Part shown: positions 18,212-25,371 of the stretch, one piece after another
How the letters are laid out: every line of letters begins with the position of its first letter
How positions within the stretch are numbered: the first letter of the stretch is position 1
Virus record (IMG/VR): IMGVR_UViG_3300035670_012130
Location: 42,126 to 106,125 of that record
DNA from: a virus
Reading direction: 5' to 3' (one strand)
DNA length: 64,000 nucleotides
The notes under the pieces: generated by a model
Database searches by the model: none
What the model was told of the DNA's origin: nothing
Seen by the model: only the letters and a program-made list of their open reading frames with translations
Translations under genes and position numbers: made by a program

Positions 18212-18748
18212 CTATCTTTTGTTTCCGCAGTCAGGGCAGAACTTTTCCAATCCAAGGAACTTGAAGCCACATTCAATACAGAATTTTGCTAGTTGTGCTG
18301 TTCCACACTTGAGACAAAATTTAGCATCAAGTGGCAAAACATATAAGCATTCAGAATTAGAACATTCTTTGTGATGCTTTTCAATTCTATTACGTTCAGT
18401 GGTGCCATCCATTTCATCAAGCTCAGAGATTAAGTTTGCAATATTAACTGCGTTGGGGGTAACTGATGGCTGATGTTGTACTTCCTCTTGCATTTCAGGT
18501 TCAGATGGCTTCAATATAGGTTGTTTTTCTGCCCATTTTTGAAATTCTGGGCTATCGAAAAGACTTTGCTTTGGTTCTGCGCTAACATCCCCAAATTCAT
18601 TGATTTTTAGGTCAATTTCACGTTCAGTCATTTCCATCTCATCCCCAAGCACTGTATGTCCAAACTTATTGACTTTTGGCTTGGGGAGATCTTCACGATG
18701 GGGATTGGTGAAAGAATGTCGTAAAGCTTTGATCTGATCGTCGTCCAT
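18212..18748 (-). CDS. Double zinc-ribbon protein
   Basis: This 178-aa protein has a low-complexity charged N-terminal two-thirds (many Glu, Pro, Lys) and a C-terminal pair of zinc ribbons: CSNSECLYVLPLDAKFCLKCG and then FCIECGFKFLGLEKFCPDCG. The four CxxC-type knuckles match the DZR (double zinc ribbon) pattern. No catalytic domain is attached, so it probably binds protein or nucleic acid. It is one of several small zinc-binding proteins around the divergent control region. There are 34 nt to the next gene and 16 nt to the preceding one. Confidence 0.7.
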   Translation of the reverse strand: MDDDQIKALRHSFTNPHREDLPKPKVNKFGHTVLGDEMEMTEREIDLKINEFGDVSAEPKQSLFDSPEFQKWAEKQPILKPSEPEMQEEVQHQPSVTPNAVNIANLISELDEMDGTTERNRIEKHHKECSNSECLYVLPLDAKFCLKCGTAQLAKFCIECGFKFLGLEKFCPDCGNKR

Positions 18749-18764
18749 AAACTAATTTTACAGT

Positions 18765-19220
18765 CTATTGCTTCTTTTTGTCATCTCTTCTTTCGTATTT
18801 GAAGCTAACAACCTCGAATGAATTTGATTCTGGTTCGTCTCCAGCAGCAAATTCTTTAGCGGTGTCTGAATGATTTTCAATTGCTTGTAAGATCTTGCTC
18901 ATCAATTGTGTGTCTGGAATTGGTCCATTGTGCTTAGCCTTAATTTCCACCGCAAAGCTGTGTACTGTTCCATCATCGCTTACTACATTTACGTTTGGAC
19001 GTGGTTTTGCAAATGTTTCTATTTTTGGATGCATTCCGTTGTCGATGGTTGAATTCTCTGATTCCATAGGTGTACTACTTCCCATATCAAAAACAGCATC
19101 GTTAATTTTTTCTCCCATCTCTGGGTTTATTTGTGCTACTTTAGTCCTAATGTCGTCCAAAACTCTTATCACTCTGTTCATTTCTTTCATCCTTCTAGCT
19201 TTCTCTTTTTTTACACCCAT
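18765..19220 (-). CDS. Small hypothetical protein behind a palindrome-rich leader
   Basis: This 151-aa protein starts with a basic helix (MGVKKEKARRMKEMNRVIRV) and has a central disordered acidic stretch. A beta-like region follows (NVNVVSDDGTVHSFAVEIKA), then a helix (LMSKILQAIENHSDTAKEFA) and a charged tail. I recognise no family. It is the first gene after a 116-bp non-coding region carrying several inverted repeats. Its own start codon lies inside the 3' arm of one of them (19216-19230), so translation may be controlled by RNA structure. The protein could be a regulator or scaffold. Neither is shown. Confidence 0.6.
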   Translation of the reverse strand: MGVKKEKARRMKEMNRVIRVLDDIRTKVAQINPEMGEKINDAVFDMGSSTPMESENSTIDNGMHPKIETFAKPRPNVNVVSDDGTVHSFAVEIKAKHNGPIPDTQLMSKILQAIENHSDTAKEFAAGDEPESNSFEVVSFKYERRDDKKKQ

Positions 19221-19268
19221 TAATAATGGGAATTAATATTTAATATTAAAATGATTATTAACGTTAAT
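19216..19268 (-). promoter_or_regulatory. Cluster of three inverted repeats at a gene start
   Basis: Reading the plus strand there is CCCATT-AAT-AATGGG (19216-19230, perfect 6-bp arms, overlapping the ATG of the leftward gene). Next comes TTAATATT-T-AATATTAA (19233-19249, perfect 8-bp arms). The third is the palindrome ATTAACGTTAAT (19257-19268). Their spacing of about 2-3 helical turns suits operator sites or a structured leader for the gene ending at 18765. AT-rich sequence makes chance palindromes common, so only the cluster as a whole is suggestive. No clear sigma70 promoter is visible. Confidence 0.4.
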
Positions 19269-19306
19269 CTTTAAAAGAAAATTATTAATTTTAAAATTTT
19301 AAGTTT

Positions 19307-19337
19307 AATTGTTGCTTTATTAAGCAGCAGAACAATT
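19307..19337 (-). terminator. Possible hairpin after the 369-aa gene
   Basis: Immediately after the TAA of the leftward 369-aa gene, AATTGTT pairs with AACAATT. An inner GCTT/AAGC stem and a 5-nt bulge lie inside. The following transcript is A/U-rich but lacks a clean U-run, so this is a weak terminator or an mRNA 3'-end stabiliser. The rest of 19269-19306 shows only AT-rich sequence. Confidence 0.35.
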
Positions 19338-20446
19338 TATCCTCCAGTACCAATATTCCAGATATATCTGAAAAATCTACTTCTTCCTCCAGGCATGTTA
19401 AATTCTGGTACAACTACTGATCTAATTCCAGGATAAGTAGCAATTGGTAATTTTTCTAACATTTTTTCAAAATCTTCTTTGTACATGGTTGCTGATTGTC
19501 TTATATCATCTGTAATTCTTGCATCTGGATCTTCAATAAGTAGTCTTCTTTGTCTATTTGTAAGACTTGTAAGCAAGCTTCTGAGAATGTAATATGCAGC
19601 ACCGTACACTAATGCAGGATCATAATAGTAAGGAGCTGAGGAAACCGTTTGATATTTACTTGCACCAGGTTGAGAATTTATTGTTTGTAATGCCATGTAC
19701 AAACTGCTATTCATATGGTCATTTGTAATCATTTTTATGCTGTAAGATACTAAAACATTATCATAACTATGAATTTCAACAGGATCACCATTATTATCAA
19801 TAAAATAGATATTTCCCATAAAATCATATTTCACCATTAAACCATCTGGATAGTTGTTTCCATCTGTGTATTGCGACTCATAGCCATCTCTATTTTTGAT
19901 AATTGGATCATATGTGGTATTGATGGTTGAATAAATAGGAACGGTTTCTGACAATTGAATTAATGGATCTCTATCTCCTTGATTAGATGGACCTGAAATT
20001 CTCACTTCTGGTTTTGGTACAGAATTCCAAAAAGAAAATGCTACAGAACCCACACTTCTATTTCTTCTAAAAATAACTTCTTCGTCGTAAATAGGAATGT
20101 TCAAAAGATGCTCTAATTCATATCTTAAACTGCTTTTTACAAGTAATTCATCCCCTAGCATTGGAGATGAAGTATTTAGTACATTTCCGTTCGAATCTAC
20201 TTCTTGAATCCTATAGTAGTCTGAAGGAGACCCATTACCATCAACGCCTTCATTTGTTGGAAATGGCACTGTTGCTATAGTTGTGTAAGTGCCTTCAAAA
20301 TTAGAGCTTTTTTGAATTTTATAAAAGGCAACATTTTGTGCTCCAGATCTTTCCCATTCAATAAAGATTCCTGGATATGATGGCTGAGTATTGTAATAAA
20401 CTAAAGTACTATTAGTAAAAGATTGAGCTGAAAAATCGTTTGCCAT
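19337..20446 (-). CDS. Virion-associated protein with N-terminal FN3-like domain
   Basis: In this 369-aa protein residues about 15-95 look like fibronectin type III (PGIFIEWERSGAQNVAFYKI, then YYRIQEVDSNGNV). The remainder has a helical stretch (ALVYGAAYYILRSLLTSLTN) and Arg-rich segments. Phage neck, portal-adaptor and fibre-attachment proteins often have this mixed layout. I cannot assign a family. The ribosome site GGGGAGA is strong and sits directly after the U-run of an intrinsic terminator, so expression needs readthrough or a start inside the spacer. The gene is followed by a hairpin and a palindrome-rich leader, and so may be a separate transcription unit. Confidence 0.6.
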   Translation of the reverse strand: MANDFSAQSFTNSTLVYYNTQPSYPGIFIEWERSGAQNVAFYKIQKSSNFEGTYTTIATVPFPTNEGVDGNGSPSDYYRIQEVDSNGNVLNTSSPMLGDELLVKSSLRYELEHLLNIPIYDEEVIFRRNRSVGSVAFSFWNSVPKPEVRISGPSNQGDRDPLIQLSETVPIYSTINTTYDPIIKNRDGYESQYTDGNNYPDGLMVKYDFMGNIYFIDNNGDPVEIHSYDNVLVSYSIKMITNDHMNSSLYMALQTINSQPGASKYQTVSSAPYYYDPALVYGAAYYILRSLLTSLTNRQRRLLIEDPDARITDDIRQSATMYKEDFEKMLEKLPIATYPGIRSVVVPEFNMPGGRSRFFRYIWNIGTGG

Positions 20447-20456
20447 ATTTTCTCCC

Positions 20457-20494
20457 CAAAAAAATAAAGGCCACCCGACTGGATAGCCTTTATT
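20457..20494 (-). terminator. Intrinsic terminator, leftward
   Basis: On the minus strand AATAAAGG (20494-20487) pairs with CCTTTATT (20470-20463). An inner CCA/TGG pair stacks in the loop, and a run of seven U follows (plus-strand A7 at 20458-20464). This is a classical rho-independent terminator for the 260-aa gene upstream. It ends only a few bases before the Shine-Dalgarno of the next leftward gene, so it can also act as an attenuator. Confidence 0.75.
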
Positions 20495-20512
20495 CAGTCT
20501 AGATTAAACTTT

Positions 20513-21295
20513 CTAAACTCTTCTAATTGAGCCCTCTTCTCCATCACCCATATCAGCTTCTAAATCAATTGCATCGGCAATTGCATCATAGCCATCATCA
20601 CCATTATCATCATAATTGAAGTCTGCCCCTGCTACTCTTCTATCACGATTATAATTTGTCATTTCAACTTCTCTGACTGAGGATCCCTTGATTGCATCAC
20701 TTGGAGGTTCTGCTACGAATGCTCTTCCTCTTGTTTCTACGCCAGATACTGAACTATTTGCATCAAGATTTTTTTGTTGAGCTAGCAACTGATTGATAAT
20801 TCCTGGGTTTCTCTGCACTCTTTCAGCAAATTGCTCTACTGATAAGTCTTCACCTTGTAATTCTGCTTGTGTTTGAGCAATATCCAAAGCCATTGCGTAA
20901 GAGAGTGAATCATTAGCATATCCAGCTGTTGTTACGTTATTTTTATTCGAATAAGCTTTTTCGGCATCAATACTTTCAGCTTCAATAGTCTTTCCTTCAA
21001 CATCTACAGTTCGAAGATTGTTAGTGCTTTGTTGTTTGAGTAGCTCTTTTTTGCCCTTAATAGCTGCTCTTTCTTCAATAGAATCAAATTGGTCTGGAGT
21101 TATTTTTCTTAACAAGCCAAGTCTGAGAGAATTTCTTAAGTCTTTTGATGCTTTAACAACTTTAGGATCTTCCCAAGTTAAGTCAATAGCTTGAAGAGGA
21201 CCAAAGTTCAATCTAATATCGCTTACATAATGTGGTCCAAGAGTAACATTTTGCACGATAAATGATTCTGGTTCTTGATTTACACTTTCATTCAT
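20513..21295 (-). CDS. Acidic hypothetical phage protein (260 aa)
   Basis: The N-terminal third has a compact region: FIVQNVTLGPHYVSDIRLNF followed by GPLQAIDLTW, then KASKDLRNSLRLGLLRKITP. The 'LNFGPLQAIDL' style recurs, to my knowledge, in small proteins of large phages, but I know no function. The middle is helical and Gln-rich. The C-terminus is a strongly acidic, probably disordered tail (NYDDNGDDGYDAIADAIDL). AAAGGA lies just upstream of the ATG, within the end of the FmdB-like gene. The TAG stop is followed within 20 bases by a strong intrinsic terminator, so this gene closes the first leftward transcript. Confidence 0.6.
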   Translation of the reverse strand: MNESVNQEPESFIVQNVTLGPHYVSDIRLNFGPLQAIDLTWEDPKVVKASKDLRNSLRLGLLRKITPDQFDSIEERAAIKGKKELLKQQSTNNLRTVDVEGKTIEAESIDAEKAYSNKNNVTTAGYANDSLSYAMALDIAQTQAELQGEDLSVEQFAERVQRNPGIINQLLAQQKNLDANSSVSGVETRGRAFVAEPPSDAIKGSSVREVEMTNYNRDRRVAGADFNYDDNGDDGYDAIADAIDLEADMGDGEEGSIRRV

Positions 21296-21298
21296 ATT

Positions 21299-21643
21299 TT
21301 AATCCTTTTTATTCACAGGTAAAGATGTTATACCGTCCAATCCTTCTTTTCCGGTCCAATACTCGTTTGATTTAGCTTCTCTTGAATTTGGATCATAAGA
21401 ATTTTTCCTAACAGATTTTTGATCTTTGACAAATTCTGTCATTTGTTTTCTTTTGACTGTGGTGCCAAATTGTTTTTCTTTTGCAGTTAGTCCCTCTTGA
21501 ACATTAAAACTGTTAAAAACTCTTTTAGCTTCTCCTACACCACAAGGGCAAGGAATTTTAGGTTGATATTCACTAAAAGAAAGAGATATTGTGAATGTTT
21601 TAGGTTCAGATGAGCATTCACATAAGTATTCGTATCTAGGCAT
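21299..21643 (-). CDS. FmdB-like zinc-ribbon protein
   Basis: This 114-aa protein opens with MPRYEYLCECSSEPKTFTIS and continues to IPCPCGVGEAKRVF. This is the arrangement of FmdB-family putative regulatory proteins (MPxYxYxCxxC...CPxCG...R), with one spacing change: CEC replaces CxxC in the first knuckle. The rest is basic and hydrophilic. It is the first gene of the leftward block, facing a divergently transcribed zinc-ribbon gene across 78 bp. A regulatory or DNA/protein-binding role is plausible. FmdB proteins are poorly characterised. Confidence 0.7.
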   Translation of the reverse strand: MPRYEYLCECSSEPKTFTISLSFSEYQPKIPCPCGVGEAKRVFNSFNVQEGLTAKEKQFGTTVKRKQMTEFVKDQKSVRKNSYDPNSREAKSNEYWTGKEGLDGITSLPVNKKD

Positions 21644-21721
21644 ATTTTATTTTTAATTGGTTGAGATATACAGGTATTTGTACAATATCTTACGAAATCT
21701 TATAAAAGGAGTACTCAAAAA
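21644..21721 (+). promoter_or_regulatory. Divergent intergenic control region
   Basis: These 78 bp separate the leftward and rightward structural blocks, so promoters for both are expected here. The sequence is AT-rich. It contains an 8-bp palindrome TTGTACAA (21678-21685), a TATAAA at 21701, and the ribosome site AAAAGGAG (21704-21711) for the rightward zinc-ribbon gene. No -35/-10 pair with good spacing is convincing. The TATAAA would place the start of transcription on the ribosome site itself. Confidence 0.4.
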
Positions 21722-21898
21722 ATGAGTTCAGAAATTACAGACGCAGGAACAACCCATCATATGTATTGTGTTAAGTGCAGAACTATGGTTATGGTTTCCG
21801 CTCCTAAAAAAATTGTTATGAAGAGTAGCAGACACGCACTTCAAGGCAAATGTCCTCACTGTTCAACATCTACTTTCAAAATTACAAAAGCAGAATAA
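21722..21898 (+). CDS. DUF5679-like mini zinc ribbon (58 aa)
   Basis: This short gene has ATG at 21722 and TAA at 21896-21898. The protein carries YCVKCRTMVMVSAPKKIV and later ALQGKCPHCSTSTFKITK. This is the DUF5679 pattern seen in viruses and archaea ('YCvkCk.....grpAlkGkCp.Cgt..fri'). Two CxxC knuckles would bind one zinc ion. AAAAGGAG lies 10 nt before the ATG. It is the first gene of the rightward late block, and the next gene starts 5 nt after its stop. A longer reading of the next gene (ATG at 21850) would overlap it and is less likely. Confidence 0.85.
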   Translation: MSSEITDAGTTHHMYCVKCRTMVMVSAPKKIVMKSSRHALQGKCPHCSTSTFKITKAE

Positions 21899-21903
21899 AT
21901 CTT

Positions 21904-24708
21904 ATGAAATTTGTATTCAATGATAGCTTGGCAACTTCTATGTCAGATGATAAAATAGATTCATCTGATGTTCGTTTTGTACCTAGTAGCATAATTATTG
22001 AGAAAAAAATTGTTACTTCAGCAACCATCAATACAATGGATGAATTGTTTGATGCTGTTAAAGGTTTTAAAAGTGAAGCAGAATTAGAAAGATTTATATC
22101 TTCCAATTCTGATGCTCAAGCATTATTGAAAGATCCTAAAAATCTTATTAAGTTTACAAAAAAAATGTCAGGCGCATTTGGTGGAAGCTCTAGTTCTGGT
22201 GCTTCTTCATCTGCCGATAGGATTCAAAGCACATTGCTAGGAGGAGCAGAACAAGTTGGACAACCAGCTGAAGCTTATGCTCCTTTCTTAGAATCTAAAG
22301 ATCAAATTATATCCAGACTTAAAGCATCAATGTCTGAAAAAGAAATTGGTGAAACTTTTGACAGATTAGAAAAGTTAATCCCATTCACTGAAGTTATCGG
22401 TTTACTTGAGTACTTAATACAGAAATCAAGATCTTGTTTTACTAGTGTTTCAGAGCTTATAAACTTTTTCGTTGAATATTATGGACAAAAGTTTCAGTAC
22501 GCTAGAGCTAAGAATATAATTGATTTAGCATGTGAATATCAGAAATTAAATCCTTCAGTTGATATTTTTTCTGTATTGAGAGATGCTGTTGCTGGAAATC
22601 AACCAAAAGTTGGTTTGGGATATTTATCAAAAGATCCTGAGTCTCAGTTGACTTTCAATAACCTTCTTGAATTAGCTCAATCTAATTTACCAGAACAATC
22701 AGAAGAAATTAGAAGAAGATACCAAGCAAGTAGAGATTCTTTGCGCATTCAACAACAAAAAGTCAATATGCAAAGAGCTATTTATGACATGATGAAGACT
22801 GAAGAAATGAATCTTCAGCTTACAAAAATGATCAAATTTTTGGGTCAATCTTTTGAGTTTTTACTGACACAACCAATGTATAGGGCTTTACGTGATATTT
22901 ATTATGACTTATCTGCATCTAAAATATTATTAAATCAAGCTTCAAGTATATTCTTGGGCGATACTTCTCCTGAAACTCAAAATTATTCACCTTTTGAAGA
23001 GCAACAACAAAGAGATGAAACATTTACTTCTATTCCTAACAAAAGACAACAATTCTCTGGATTAGAGCCAAAATTTCTCAAACTTGCAAGCCCTGAAGTT
23101 ACAAGACATATTTTTGCTCAAACAGCACCAACAACTCCTGTAGCAACTCAAGAACAGAAAAATCAAGCTAAAGTTTCATTGCAACAAATATATAATTCCG
23201 TTGGAATCAGCTCTAACAATGTTATAGAAAAGATAAAGAGCGGTTTGAGTGCATTTGGCAAAGATATCCAAGAAAAGTGGAGCCAAGAATTCATTCCAAA
23301 AATTATAGCTATTTATGATGCTATTAAGAATTTGATTAGCAAATTAATTAATTCTATTGGTTCTAAATCTTTCAATGCTGAAACAATATCTCAAGAATTC
23401 AATAAATTAATACAAGCAATTAGTGGCACTAGCCCAAATGCTACATTTGCAGAAACTATGAATTCGCCTTTAGCAACTGGAGTGTTAGGACCAGCTCCAG
23501 CTTTTGGAGCTGCTGGAGCAGCTATGGGTGTTAATTTAGTTTCCCCAAATAATGGAAGCCAAAGAAGATCTAGCTCAAGTTTTTCAAAAATGGCTCAAAG
23601 GACTCCTCAGCAAGGAACAACACGGCCTGGTGATGATAAAACCAAAGCTTATATGTTGAATGCATTAGGAATTATATCTTCAATAGGTACTTTTATTGTT
23701 GGTGCAATATTCGCTAAAGATGTAGTTGCTTCACTATTGAGAGATCCTAAAGAGTGGTCAACAATAGTCACAGGCGTAATAGCTCTTCTGCTTGGTTTTA
23801 AAAATAATGTAATTGAATTATTTATGCAACTTAATCTTGTGGGTGGGAATGCACCTCAAAGTGCTCAGTTTTTTGATAATGCTGGAAATTTGACAGCATT
23901 AGGTGCACAAAGAGCTGCAAACTTCCAGGAAGCTATGATTGCATTAGGAGTTTCTGACCAAGATGCAATGGCTTTGGGTAAGTTTAGGGTTCAAAAGACT
24001 TATCTTATGGAGCAATTATCTACTAAAGAAAGAAATCTTCAAGCTGCTGAAACACAAGCAGTTCAAGTAGGTGGAGGATCTCAGGTTAATACTGTAGGAG
24101 ATTTGCCACAAGATTTTCAAAACAAATTAAAAGATTTTTTAGATTTCACCACTAAAGTTGAAACACAATTCAAAGCAATTTTGAATATTTATAGAAATGC
24201 TATAAACAACAATATGCAAAATTTCAATGAAGTTCAAAAAACTCAAGCTATGGGTGAACTAGCAGAATTTCAAAAAGACTTGATAGAAGTACAGCAAAAA
24301 AAATCTCAATGGTCTAGCATGAAAAATATTGCAGGTCATATGATGAGAAAAAGAATTTTACTCCAAAAGCTCAAGCCTCTTGAAAAACAATTGGATACTA
24401 TGAAAAAATTAGGAATACCTATGGCTAATATCATAGCATCTCCAAACGGAATTCTTTCTCAAGTCAGCAGAATTAGAAATGAAGAACAACAAGCATTAGA
24501 TAAATTACGTAAAGAATATTATGAAAAAATGGAATTGTTGAAAAATCCTGACAAAATTGCACCTTTAGTAAAATTACCTACTGATACTGGAGTGACAAAA
24601 TTGCCGCAAAGTTCTGATCAATCAGAATCTAAGAATTCTCCGTTTGATTTACCTGAAGATTCTCAATTTAATCCTAATGAAGATAATTCTAAACTTGGAG
24701 AAAGATAA
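21904..24708 (+). CDS. Tape-measure candidate / virion protein with two membrane segments
   Basis: I chose the ATG at 21904, just after the zinc-ribbon gene, giving 934 aa. An upstream in-frame ATG at 21850 would overlap that gene. The protein is mainly helical with coiled-coil-like stretches (SEEIRRRYQASRDSLRIQQQ). A Ser/Gly-rich linker lies near residues 85-105 and an Ala/Gly-rich one near 530-550. Two hydrophobic segments fall at about 582-610 (LNALGIISSIGTFIVGAIFA) and 618-640 (TIVTGVIALLLGF). A long helical protein with membrane segments, placed shortly before the hub gene, fits a tail tape measure or a DNA-injection protein. The 1306-aa gene downstream is the competing candidate. Confidence 0.55.
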   Translation: MKFVFNDSLATSMSDDKIDSSDVRFVPSSIIIEKKIVTSATINTMDELFDAVKGFKSEAELERFISSNSDAQALLKDPKNLIKFTKKMSGAFGGSSSSGASSSADRIQSTLLGGAEQVGQPAEAYAPFLESKDQIISRLKASMSEKEIGETFDRLEKLIPFTEVIGLLEYLIQKSRSCFTSVSELINFFVEYYGQKFQYARAKNIIDLACEYQKLNPSVDIFSVLRDAVAGNQPKVGLGYLSKDPESQLTFNNLLELAQSNLPEQSEEIRRRYQASRDSLRIQQQKVNMQRAIYDMMKTEEMNLQLTKMIKFLGQSFEFLLTQPMYRALRDIYYDLSASKILLNQASSIFLGDTSPETQNYSPFEEQQQRDETFTSIPNKRQQFSGLEPKFLKLASPEVTRHIFAQTAPTTPVATQEQKNQAKVSLQQIYNSVGISSNNVIEKIKSGLSAFGKDIQEKWSQEFIPKIIAIYDAIKNLISKLINSIGSKSFNAETISQEFNKLIQAISGTSPNATFAETMNSPLATGVLGPAPAFGAAGAAMGVNLVSPNNGSQRRSSSSFSKMAQRTPQQGTTRPGDDKTKAYMLNALGIISSIGTFIVGAIFAKDVVASLLRDPKEWSTIVTGVIALLLGFKNNVIELFMQLNLVGGNAPQSAQFFDNAGNLTALGAQRAANFQEAMIALGVSDQDAMALGKFRVQKTYLMEQLSTKERNLQAAETQAVQVGGGSQVNTVGDLPQDFQNKLKDFLDFTTKVETQFKAILNIYRNAINNNMQNFNEVQKTQAMGELAEFQKDLIEVQQKKSQWSSMKNIAGHMMRKRILLQKLKPLEKQLDTMKKLGIPMANIIASPNGILSQVSRIRNEEQQALDKLRKEYYEKMELLKNPDKIAPLVKLPTDTGVTKLPQSSDQSESKNSPFDLPEDSQFNPNEDNSKLGER

Positions 24709-25352
24709 TGTTCAAGAAAGTTATTGCACAAGTAAACGATTATATTCCCAAACTTACAAAAGCTGATTTTGATAATAATTTGTCAAAAGTAGAGCAAGAA
24801 ATTCTTGAAATTGAAAAAAAATATAAGTTTGATCAACAAATTGCAACTAATGTAAAATTTGATAATAAAAAATTTACATTAGATCAATTTTTGAAAAAGC
24901 TCAAACAGCAAGCGTTTGCTTTAAAAGATAAGAAAAATACTAGCCAGATGTACGATACATCTCTCTTTCAAAATATTGGGGGTAAAAACGTCGATATTTC
25001 AAGTGATGATGCTCAAGAAGGTTTAAAAAGAGATATTGCAGCTTTAGAAAGACAAATTCAAGAAAGAGAGCAGACATTAGCTGAGATTGACAATTATGTA
25101 GTTACATTATTGTCTGGAGAAATGAGCCAATTGAATATAGCACATACTAATGCAAAATTTGTAAAAATTGCAGACAAGCCATCAGAAGAAGAAGTATTAG
25201 AGCCTGTTGAAGAATATTTTGATAAGCTTTATGACAATACTCCTGGAAGTCCTAATTATGGTAAATTAATGACTCATCCAGAAAAACACAGAGATGAATT
25301 ATCAACTGAAGCTCAGGTGAAAAGTTCTAAACCTAAATTTAAAAAGAAATAA
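24708..25352 (+). CDS. Coiled-coil protein (214 aa)
   Basis: This is a charged, helical protein: residues 20-40 (DNNLSKVEQEILEIEKKYKF) and 105-135 (GLKRDIAALERQIQEREQTL) form clear heptad patterns. A Lys-rich tail follows (SSKPKFKKK). I recognise no family. Its ATG overlaps the stop of the tape-measure candidate (TAATG). Size, position and coiled-coil character fit an assembly factor, chaperone or minor component working with that protein or with the helical rod protein downstream. Confidence 0.6.
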   Translation: MFKKVIAQVNDYIPKLTKADFDNNLSKVEQEILEIEKKYKFDQQIATNVKFDNKKFTLDQFLKKLKQQAFALKDKKNTSQMYDTSLFQNIGGKNVDISSDDAQEGLKRDIAALERQIQEREQTLAEIDNYVVTLLSGEMSQLNIAHTNAKFVKIADKPSEEEVLEPVEEYFDKLYDNTPGSPNYGKLMTHPEKHRDELSTEAQVKSSKPKFKKK

Positions 25353-25371
25353 TCTTCTTTACAATTAATTT

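Noticed and set aside
21850-21903. Longer start (ATG 21850) for the tape-measure candidate
   Set aside because: It overlaps the zinc-ribbon gene in another frame. The ATG at 21904, directly after that gene's stop, fits the packing seen elsewhere.
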